Shown here in pieces: positions 7,075 through 12,962 of a stretch of 22,340 nucleotides of DNA. The number at the start of each line of letters is the position of its first letter. Position 1 is the stretch's first letter. Under the pieces are notes generated by a model. That model was not told where the DNA came from. It did not search any database and saw only the letters and a list, made by a program, of their open reading frames with translations. The stretch is from contig CP011806.1 in NCBI GenBank assembly GCA_001664505.1, positions 5,002,552 to 5,024,891 on the forward strand, read 5' to 3'. Source of the DNA: Acidobacteria bacterium Mor1. GTDB taxonomy: Bacteria; Acidobacteriota; Polarisedimenticolia; Polarisedimenticolales; Polarisedimenticolaceae. The translations under genes were made by a program, and so were the position numbers.

Positions 7075-8727
7075 TCAGCGCATCGCTTCCCGGGCAGGTT
7101 CGATCTCTTCGGAGACCGGCGCGCCGAGCAGCGTATCGATGATCGTGGCCGGGCTGTGTCGCGCCCGCCAGTTCTCGGCGAAGCCCACGGCGCTTTGCCG
7201 GTAGTGCGGCCAGTGCCGCAGCACTTCGTCGAGCAGGCGCCGGGTTTGTCCGGGGCTCTCGGCGAGCAGTCCAACGGCGCCGCAAGGTACGCCGCCGGGC
7301 CGGCCCGCGATCCAGTGCAGGCGCAGATCGCTCACCGCTGCCGCCGGCTCGTCGAAAGCCCTGCCCAGCCTGAGGCGGATCGTTCGGCCGCCCCGCTCCA
7401 GGGGCAGCATGCCGAAACGAATGCCGGCACCGCTGCGGCCGATCACCGTCGAAGCCGTTTGTTCCCCCTGCACCACCCGCAAGGAGCGCAGGCCGGAACC
7501 GTCGTCGGCGTAGCGCAGCCCGACGGCAAGGGCCGCGACACCCGACGGCACGTCGAGAGAAACTCCCTGGTCCAGTTCGCCCGGTTCCAGCGAGCGTCCA
7601 CCAGTTGCCTGACCCTCGACGGTCGAGGCGATGTGACGCTGAATCTCTGCTTCGATCTGGTCCGCCATCCAGGTGCCCGCCGTGGCGATGACCGGTACGC
7701 CGGCACACAGGTACTCGACGAACAGCCCGCTACAGCGCGCGCGATACCGTTCGCGGTCGTAGACCAGCATGCCCACCGAACTGCGCTGCACCGCCTGGCG
7801 GTACGCCTCGGTGGAGAGCGGGTAGGGGAGCGCCGAGACCGATCGGTTCTGGACCTCGGCGGTCAAACCGATCTCCGGCGCCTGGCCGTTGCGGCGCTGC
7901 TGGAGCACCAGGCGGGCATCGCCGTGGGCGAAGCTGTCGATCGATCGGATCAGTTCGCCCAGGCGGCCGTAACCCTTCTCGGCGCGGGCGTGACCCAGGA
8001 GCGAAACCCGCAGGGGAGACTGCTCCGCCTCCGGCACCGGTTCGAGAGCCGGGTTTCCCGGGTAGGAAAGCTCGCGAAAGGTGCCGACGTTCAAGGCGTC
8101 GTAGTGTTCGGCGATGTGGGCCGTCGGGGCATAGAAGCGCAGGTCATGGCCGCCGGCGACCGACAGCGCGTCGCGGAACAGCTCGTGGGCGTATTCGGCG
8201 ACCGGTGACTGGCTCCAGGTCTCCCGGTTACCGCTGAAGATCGGATAGTGGAACTGCAGGTGCCAGGTTGCCGGTGCGGTCTCGGCGGCGTGCTCGGCCA
8301 GGAACTGGGTCAGCGCGGCGAGGTCGAGCTCGGTGACCGTCGGCAGGAACACGTGGTCCCCGGCGCGCAGCTCGGTGGAGCGCATCAGCCGTTCCAGGTT
8401 GCGGCGGAAGGAGCTCATCCGCACCCGGGAGGCCAGGGCATCGAACATGCCCGGGGTCTCCGGCGCCCGGGTTCCGGGAACGTCGAAGGAGCCGAAGATC
8501 GTCTGTTTGCTGTAGCCGCGGAAGCTGAAGAGGGGCCGTACCGAGAAGGGGCCGGCGTCGGGGGGCACGCGGAAACGGCGGTGGGTTGCCAGCACGACCT
8601 GCATGCCCCGTTGCACGGCGGCATGGCCCACCTGGACCGCGTATTCGAAGTGATGGCCGCCGACATTCCGCAAGGAATGATCGACGATGATCAACCGTGG
8701 TTGCACGCGTCTCCCGCCCGGCATCAT
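7075..8727 (-). CDS. GT-B-fold glycosyltransferase with a beta-rich insertion
   Basis: A 550-residue protein. The N-terminal Rossmann half begins RLIIVDHSLRNVGGHHFEYA (11-30), a glycine-rich acceptor-side loop. The C-terminal half begins at LRVSLLGHARAEKGYGRLGE (about 242-261) with the phosphate-binding Lys-Gly pattern. It continues through LVYDRERYRARCSGLFVEYL to CAGVPVIATAGTWMADQ, the nucleotide-sugar-binding region of GT4-type enzymes. Residues about 371-477 do not look like a glycosyltransferase: they are rich in short beta-strand patterns (LDVPSGVAALAVGLRYAD; RTIRLRLGRAFD; DLRLHWIAG). The closing helices of the GT-B fold then resume (LAESPGQTRRLLDEVLRHW). Donor and acceptor unknown. The ATG pair at 8724-8727 has a weak ribosome site; GTG 8706, preceded by GGGAG, is an alternative start. 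The 129 bases upstream, before sfsA, hold no clear promoter or terminator. Confidence 0.82.
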   Translation of the reverse strand: MMPGGRRVQPRLIIVDHSLRNVGGHHFEYAVQVGHAAVQRGMQVVLATHRRFRVPPDAGPFSVRPLFSFRGYSKQTIFGSFDVPGTRAPETPGMFDALASRVRMSSFRRNLERLMRSTELRAGDHVFLPTVTELDLAALTQFLAEHAAETAPATWHLQFHYPIFSGNRETWSQSPVAEYAHELFRDALSVAGGHDLRFYAPTAHIAEHYDALNVGTFRELSYPGNPALEPVPEAEQSPLRVSLLGHARAEKGYGRLGELIRSIDSFAHGDARLVLQQRRNGQAPEIGLTAEVQNRSVSALPYPLSTEAYRQAVQRSSVGMLVYDRERYRARCSGLFVEYLCAGVPVIATAGTWMADQIEAEIQRHIASTVEGQATGGRSLEPGELDQGVSLDVPSGVAALAVGLRYADDGSGLRSLRVVQGEQTASTVIGRSGAGIRFGMLPLERGGRTIRLRLGRAFDEPAAAVSDLRLHWIAGRPGGVPCGAVGLLAESPGQTRRLLDEVLRHWPHYRQSAVGFAENWRARHSPATIIDTLLGAPVSEEIEPAREAMR

Positions 8728-8856
8728 CGGCTCGTGGCCGCCGCTGCAACGCCCTCCTCGCGGAGTAGCCTACCGGACAAAAGAGTCGGGCGCCCGTGCC
8801 TGCGGCCGAACGCGTATCTTAGCCGAAAGCAGCTCCCTCGGTGTGGATTTGTCGGA

Positions 8857-9558
8857 TCAGGTCTCTATGGGGAGGGATCCGAGCCATTCGGCGCCCCCGT
8901 CGGCGTTCAGCCGGAAGGCGGCGGCCCGCAGGGCCACCCCGGCGGCGCCGGCCGCGGTCAGCGCCTCGGCGAACTCCGGGTCGATCCCCGCGTGAGGCCG
9001 CACCAGGGAGGCGTCGTGGCGGGGGACGATGAACAGGACCATGGCCCGCTCTCCTGCAGCGGCCAGCGCGGTCAACTCTTCGACGTGGCGTCGTCCACGC
9101 TGGGTCGGAGCGTCGGGAAAGAGCGCCACCCCCTGTTCGACGAGACTGGCCTGTTTGACCTCGATCCAGACCGTGTCGCCTGCGGCATCCACCACCCGGA
9201 AGTCGAAGCGGCTCTCGCCGTGCCGCACCTCACGGCGCAGTTCGGCGAGCCGGCCGAGCCCGTCGATGGAGCCGTCCCGCAGCAACCCGTCGGCCAGATT
9301 GTTGGCCCGTGCGGGTTCCAGCGAGACCCAGGGGAACGGGGGCTCCGCTGAACGCACCAACGCCGCGGAGTAGTCGGTCTTGCGGCGGCTCCCAGGCGGG
9401 GCCGGGCGCAGGCGCAATTCCGCCTCGGGAAGCAGCAGCTCCCGCAACCTGCCGGGGTCGCCCATGTGGGCCTCGACCTCCCGGCCGTCGTCCAGGCGTG
9501 CGCGCACGGCAAAACGATGGGGGCGCGCGACGAAGCGCCCGCTGACCAGGTTGCTCAC
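8857..9558 (-). CDS. sfsA: SfsA family DNA/RNA nuclease-like protein
   Basis: A 233-residue protein with the SfsA arrangement. An N-terminal OB-like region reads SGRFVARPHRFAVRARLDDG and then HMGDPGRLRELLLP. A PD-(D/E)XK-like core has SRFDF, then WIEVKQASLVEQGVALFPDA, then PTQRGRRHVEELTAL; the strand VLFIVPRHDAS follows. SfsA was named for stimulating maltose gene expression in Escherichia coli; its fold and motifs indicate a nuclease, and its real role in most bacteria is not established. Length matches the family. The start is GTG, whose codon overlaps the upstream stop (GTGA, 9555-9558), so translation is coupled to the preceding gene. Confidence 0.92.
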   Translation of the reverse strand: MSNLVSGRFVARPHRFAVRARLDDGREVEAHMGDPGRLRELLLPEAELRLRPAPPGSRRKTDYSAALVRSAEPPFPWVSLEPARANNLADGLLRDGSIDGLGRLAELRREVRHGESRFDFRVVDAAGDTVWIEVKQASLVEQGVALFPDAPTQRGRRHVEELTALAAAGERAMVLFIVPRHDASLVRPHAGIDPEFAEALTAAGAAGVALRAAAFRLNADGGAEWLGSLPIET

Positions 9559-10115
9559 TGGGTCAGGTAGGCGAAGAGGTCGACCTCCGAAGTCTTGCCG
9601 GTGTCGTTGTAGAAGAACACCCGGTACTCGGGAAAGGCGACCTGGAGTTTCCGTGGCTCGCTCGAGAAGTAGGCGGTCTTCGACGAGATCGGCTCGCTCA
9701 CGACCTCGAGGGGGAACATCACCTTGCCTTCCTGGTTGAAAGCCTCGAGCACCGTCGGGTCGTTGGGGATCAGGACGGCGCCGACCTGTCCGTTGTTGAA
9801 CACTTCTCCCTTGATCACTCCGGAAATGCTGAGCACGGCGTAGGGGTAGCCGTCGGTACGCAGCACGCCGGCATCGATCCAGCGGGTGGACTCGCGGCGT
9901 GCCACCGGGTTGACGATCACGTCGTCGAGCATGCTCAGCTCGGCGGCCCGGATCGAGCCCCTGACGCCGACCTCCCCGTCGATCTGTTGGACCGACGGCC
10001 AGTTGGTGATCACCGCGTCGACGACATCTCGGGATAGGATGACTCCGGCCGGGGCGAAGAACAGCAGCGATCCGGCGAACAGGCCTACGGCTACCAAGGC
10101 GAGCTTGCGTTTCAT
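9555..10115 (-). CDS. Exported or membrane-anchored protein of unknown function
   Basis: A 186-residue protein that I do not recognise. Residues 1-28 are a Lys/Arg start and a long hydrophobic stretch (KRKLALVAVGLFAGSLLFFA), either a signal peptide or an anchor. The rest is soluble and beta-rich, including VLRTDGYPYAVLSISGVIKG, FPLEVVSEPISSKTAYF and FPEYRVFFYNDTGKTSEVDL; it has no Cys and no visible catalytic motif. ATG 10115 is preferred over an earlier in-frame ATG at 10142 because of a strong GGAGG at five bases and because the shorter form begins with a proper signal-like N-terminus. Its stop overlaps the sfsA start. Its 5' end is 43 bases from the divergent glycosylase gene, so the promoters must overlap or lie inside coding sequence. 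Confidence 0.8.
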   Translation of the reverse strand: MKRKLALVAVGLFAGSLLFFAPAGVILSRDVVDAVITNWPSVQQIDGEVGVRGSIRAAELSMLDDVIVNPVARRESTRWIDAGVLRTDGYPYAVLSISGVIKGEVFNNGQVGAVLIPNDPTVLEAFNQEGKVMFPLEVVSEPISSKTAYFSSEPRKLQVAFPEYRVFFYNDTGKTSEVDLFAYLTQ

Positions 10116-10120
10116 GAGTT

Positions 10121-10125
10121 CCTCC
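10121..10125 (-). promoter_or_regulatory. Ribosome binding site that sets the start at 10115
   Basis: GGAGG, in a GGGAGGAA context on the minus strand, lies five bases before ATG 10115. No comparable site precedes the in-frame ATG at 10142, so the shorter product is preferred. Confidence 0.7.
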
Positions 10126-10158
10126 CGGAAGACGTCCGGCACACCCGAACGGCTGTCG

Positions 10159-10749
10159 ATGGTACGCAGTGCCGCATCGCGGCGTCTAGCGCCGGAAGAG
10201 CCGCTGCCGGTGGGTTTCTACCGGCGCAACGGCTTGACCGTCGCCCGGGATCTCCTGGGGCGAACCCTCTGCCGCCGGCTGCCCGCGGGCAGGACCTTGC
10301 GCGGGCGCATCGTCGAGGTCGAAGCCTACGACGGGTTCCACGACCGGGCCAGCCACGCCTACCGCGGCCGCACGCCCCGTACCGACGTGATGTTTCGGAG
10401 CGGTGGGGTCGCCTACGTCTACCTGATCTACGGCATGCATCACTGCCTCAATCTGGTCTCGGCCCACGAGGGGTATCCCTCGGCGGTGCTGGTCCGGGCA
10501 CTGGAACTGCCCGACGGTTCGACGGCGGCGTCGGGCCCCGGAAGACTGGCCCGGGAGTTCCGCATCGACCGGACAGACGACGGTGTTTCCTTGAGCGGTC
10601 CCTCCCTGTGGCTCGAAGCGGGCTCCCCGGTCGCGGACCGGGAGGTCCGCCGGACAGGCCGCATCGGTGTGGACTATGCTGGGGTGTGGGCGTCAGCCCG
10701 CTATCGATTCCTGATCGACGGACACCCGGCGGTCTCGGGCCGCCGCTAG
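10159..10749 (+). CDS. 3-methyladenine (alkyladenine) DNA glycosylase, AAG/Mpg family
   Basis: A 196-residue AAG-family base-excision enzyme, which removes 3-methyladenine, hypoxanthine and related bases by flipping the nucleotide out. Visible signatures are ARDLLGRTLCRRL (29-41), GRIVEVEAY (49-57) with the likely catalytic Glu55 and Tyr57, ASHAYRGRTPRTDVMF (64-79) with His66, VAYVYLIYGMHHCLN (84-98), VLVRALE (110-116), ASGPGRLARE (124-133) and the C-terminal RIGVDYAGVWASARYRF (168-184). These match the AAG order throughout and the length is usual for bacterial forms. ATG 10159 is chosen because the frame upstream runs into the divergent gene. There is no good Shine-Dalgarno sequence, so initiation may be weak or leaderless. 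A secreted-protein gene follows after 38 bases and is probably co-transcribed. Confidence 0.93.
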   Translation: MVRSAASRRLAPEEPLPVGFYRRNGLTVARDLLGRTLCRRLPAGRTLRGRIVEVEAYDGFHDRASHAYRGRTPRTDVMFRSGGVAYVYLIYGMHHCLNLVSAHEGYPSAVLVRALELPDGSTAASGPGRLAREFRIDRTDDGVSLSGPSLWLEAGSPVADREVRRTGRIGVDYAGVWASARYRFLIDGHPAVSGRR

Positions 10750-10787
10750 CTGCAACCGGATGCCGGTGCGGCGCGGAGCAACCGATC

Positions 10788-11678
10788 GTGCGATGGATTC
10801 TCACAGGCGCAATCCTCCTGGCGGCGTTGTCGCCGGCGGTCGCCGGCGTCGAGCAGCTGGGCAAGGTGGCCGTGACCGACGGGATCGCCGCCTGGAACGA
10901 GGCGTTGTTGAAGCGCTACGAGGCGCTCGAGGCCGATGGCCTGCCCGAGGACGGCTACCTCGAATGTCGCATGATCGAGGAGATCGACCGGGTCTATCTC
11001 TGCGCAAGCCGTGACGACGGGGACATGAACCGCGCTCTGGTGCGGGCCAGCGCCTATGTCGAAGGGCTCGACGGCAATCCACAAGGCACGATTCTCGATC
11101 CCGCCGGCCCGGCGGTGGCCAGGATCGCCGCGGCTACCGCCGGCCATGATCTGAAGCGGGCGGATCTGCTGCGCTTCTACGAGGATCTGCGCGGACGGTG
11201 CGAGAGCGAGCCGGCGTTCTGCCCGACGCCCCACGAACGGGCGTTGTTCGAGGGTTTCATCCTGCCGCTGGCCGCAGACGAGAGCCCCTTCGTGATCATC
11301 GCCTATCCGGTCGTGGTTGAGCGTGCCGGTCAGAGTTGGCACTGGATCGTCTCTCACGAAGTGTTGCATGCCCAGTACTTCATGCAGCCGGAGTATCGCG
11401 AGACCGTCGATGAGTTCTGGCGCTACAAGGTCGAAGATTCGGACAAGGCGTTCGTCAAACGTTTTCTCGGCCAGACCTACGACGTCAGCGACGAACTGTT
11501 GCTGATCAACGAGTTCCAGGCGTACACCCTGCAGGCGGGGAACGAGAACAACAAGATCCCGTTCATCTACCGCTACCGTAAGAAGATCGAAGCGGCGTTG
11601 GCCGCCCTGGGCAAGCCGGAATTGAAGCCGATTCAGGTGTTGGATACCGCCGCTAGGTCCGCTCCGGAAGCTCGGTGA
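10788..11678 (+). CDS. Secreted HExxH putative zinc metallopeptidase-like protein
   Basis: A 296-residue protein whose GTG start makes a clean signal peptide, with cleavage likely after SPAVA (RWILTGAILLAALSPAVA). CGGAG lies nine bases upstream. Residue 186 onward carries HWIVSHEVLHAQYF, an HExxH zinc motif (HEVLH, 190-194). About 47 residues later comes LLINEFQAYTLQ, where Glu242 could be the third ligand as in gluzincins. Four cysteines (60, 72, 138, 145) could form two disulfides, fitting a periplasmic or secreted protein. I do not recognise a named peptidase family; the zinc assignment rests on the motif alone, and a non-proteolytic role is possible. The last 26 bases overlap the end of the DUF2164 gene on the other strand. 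Confidence 0.75.
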   Translation: MRWILTGAILLAALSPAVAGVEQLGKVAVTDGIAAWNEALLKRYEALEADGLPEDGYLECRMIEEIDRVYLCASRDDGDMNRALVRASAYVEGLDGNPQGTILDPAGPAVARIAAATAGHDLKRADLLRFYEDLRGRCESEPAFCPTPHERALFEGFILPLAADESPFVIIAYPVVVERAGQSWHWIVSHEVLHAQYFMQPEYRETVDEFWRYKVEDSDKAFVKRFLGQTYDVSDELLLINEFQAYTLQAGNENNKIPFIYRYRKKIEAALAALGKPELKPIQVLDTAARSAPEAR

Positions 11679-11898
11679 CGTCCAGGTCTTCGGCCAGCCG
11701 CGCCGCGCCGTCCTCGACCTTGCGCCGCGCAGCCTGCACTCCCTGGTTGAAATAGAACGGCGCAATCCGTTCGGCGATCAGGTCGAGCAGCAGCTCGACC
11801 CCCAGGTCGCCGATCGGTTCGTCCCGCTCGTCGTCGAACCAGCGTTTGAGTTCGGCGGCGGCGAATTTCTTCTGCTCGGGAGTCAGGGACTTCAACAT
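11653..11898 (-). CDS. DUF2164 family small protein
   Basis: An 81-residue protein matching the DUF2164 pattern: LTPEQKKFAAAELKRWFDDE (5-24), then IGDLGVELLLDLIAERIAPF (29-48), then YFNQGVQAARRKVEDGAARL (49-68). The core IG.L....LLD.....I.P..YN.GV is the family hallmark. The function of DUF2164 is not established; it is a small, mostly helical cytoplasmic protein. ATG 11898 has GAGG six to seven bases upstream. The gene runs against the HExxH gene and overlaps its 3' end by 26 bases. Confidence 0.88.
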   Translation of the reverse strand: MLKSLTPEQKKFAAAELKRWFDDERDEPIGDLGVELLLDLIAERIAPFYFNQGVQAARRKVEDGAARLAEDLDVTELPERT

Positions 11899-11915
11899 CG
11901 TGGGCCTCGGTGTAG

Positions 11916-11944
11916 GACGTATCGCTCCGGGAGCATCGTATCAA
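11916..11944 (-). promoter_or_regulatory. Possible promoter for the DUF2164 gene, with a palindrome in the spacer
   Basis: On the minus strand TTGATA (11939-11944), a good -35 box, is followed after 17 bases by TACGTC (11916-11921), a poor -10 box. The spacer contains the 11-base palindrome GCTCCCGGAGC (11924-11934), which might be an operator. The position, about 18 bases before the ATG, is rather close. Confidence 0.3.
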
Positions 11945-11952
11945 CCGCAGCC

Positions 11953-11981
11953 TTGACGCCGCTTCACCCGGTCTCTAGGCT
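11953..11981 (+). promoter_or_regulatory. Predicted sigma-70-type promoter for the B-box membrane protein
   Basis: TTGACG (11953-11958), a 17-base spacer, then TAGGCT (11976-11981). The -35 box matches five of six positions. Transcription would begin near 11988, about 33 bases before the GTG start at 12021. This is the best-looking promoter in the window. Confidence 0.55.
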
Positions 11982-12020
11982 TCGGTCCAGCCGAAACCAA
12001 CCTCGGAAAGGAACCCGGCC

Positions 12021-12959
12021 GTGACCGATGTCTCGCAGTCCTGCGCCAAGCACCCCGGGGTTCCGGCGACCCTGGCGTGCGGGCGCTGCGGCATGCCGCT
12101 CTGCAACGACTGCGGGTTCGACGATGCCGATGGAGCGCGCTTCTGCTCACGGTCATGCGCCGGAGAGATCCGCCCGGGGGGCGCGATGCGGCGGCAGCGG
12201 CGGAGTGACGTCGGTCAGGGGATCGTCGAGGTCGCGGTTCGCCTGTGGTTCCGCTCCCTCGGAGGCATGCTGCTCCTGTCCTTGCCGATCGCCTTCGCCA
12301 TCGGTGTGGTCTTCCCGCCGTTGGCCAGGTTGGGCGAGGGGAGCGATCCAAACGAATTCACCCGGGCGGACATGGCGATCCTCGGGCTGTTCTTCGTTTT
12401 CGTCTTCGGGTGCTCGGCGGTTGGGCTGTTCCTCGCCCGCAAGCACACCGGCGAGGGGGCGGGAGCGATCTGGCTCAAGGCGCTCATGCGCTTCCCGCTC
12501 CTGGTCGGGACCTGGTTGCTGGTGGCGGTGATCGTCGTCTTCGGCTACATCGCGCTGATCGTTCCCGGCATCATTCTGGCGATGCGCCTGTTCTGGGCCG
12601 ATGAGCTGGTGCTGGTCCACGGCCGCAATCCGCTTGCCGCCATCCGTGAGAGTTGGGATCTGACCCGTGGGATCACCCTGCACGTCTTCATCTTCCAGTT
12701 CGTGCTCGGGCTCAGCGTCTATCTGCTGATGATCCCCTTCGCTATCCTCTGGTTCGGCGGCGCGGTGGCCTGGATGATGTTCGGCAGTGCCTTCGGCAGC
12801 GGCGGCTTCGGGGAGTTTCTCAGCGCCTTCTGGGGGGCGATCTGCCTGATCGCGTTCTACGGTCTGATCCACGCCTTCGAGGTGGTCAAGTTCTACAGCC
12901 TGCGGGAACGGCGCGCGGAACTGACTGTGGAGCAGGCGAAACGCGGAGGCTGGGCCTAG
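12021..12959 (+). CDS. B-box-type zinc-finger multi-pass membrane protein
   Basis: A 312-residue protein. Residues 8-46 hold a B-box-like zinc-binding module: C8, H11, C20-x2-C23, C28-x2-C31, then C42 and C46. In bacteria such modules often sit at the N-terminus of membrane proteins. About six hydrophobic helices follow (near 81-100, 117-138, 160-190, 221-240, 242-258 and 270-288). The segment IVPGIILAMRLFWADELVLV, then NPLAAIRESWDLTRG, is typical of the YciC / glycerophosphodiesterase-membrane-domain superfamily, where no catalytic residues are present and the role is probably transport or membrane organisation. GTG 12021 has AAAGGA nine bases upstream. It ends three bases before the convergent patatin gene. 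The exact function is unknown. Confidence 0.8.
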   Translation: MTDVSQSCAKHPGVPATLACGRCGMPLCNDCGFDDADGARFCSRSCAGEIRPGGAMRRQRRSDVGQGIVEVAVRLWFRSLGGMLLLSLPIAFAIGVVFPPLARLGEGSDPNEFTRADMAILGLFFVFVFGCSAVGLFLARKHTGEGAGAIWLKALMRFPLLVGTWLLVAVIVVFGYIALIVPGIILAMRLFWADELVLVHGRNPLAAIRESWDLTRGITLHVFIFQFVLGLSVYLLMIPFAILWFGGAVAWMMFGSAFGSGGFGEFLSAFWGAICLIAFYGLIHAFEVVKFYSLRERRAELTVEQAKRGGWA

Positions 12960-12962
12960 CGC

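Noticed and set aside
6359-7708. A 449-codon version of the methyltransferase-like protein extending into the glycosyltransferase gene
   Set aside because: The extra N-terminal part is Arg/Gly/Pro-rich and overlaps over 600 bases of the glycosyltransferase. The methyltransferase core begins right after the upstream stop, so a GTG or TTG start near 7060 is far likelier.
8248-9351. A plus-strand frame spanning the glycosyltransferase and sfsA region
   Set aside because: It runs antisense through two well-supported genes and the gap between them, and has no recognisable domain.
10171-10183. Inverted repeat GCCGC-ATC-GCGGC near the start of the alkyladenine glycosylase gene
   Set aside because: Short, GC-only arms inside coding sequence are common by chance at this composition, and no regulatory context supports it.
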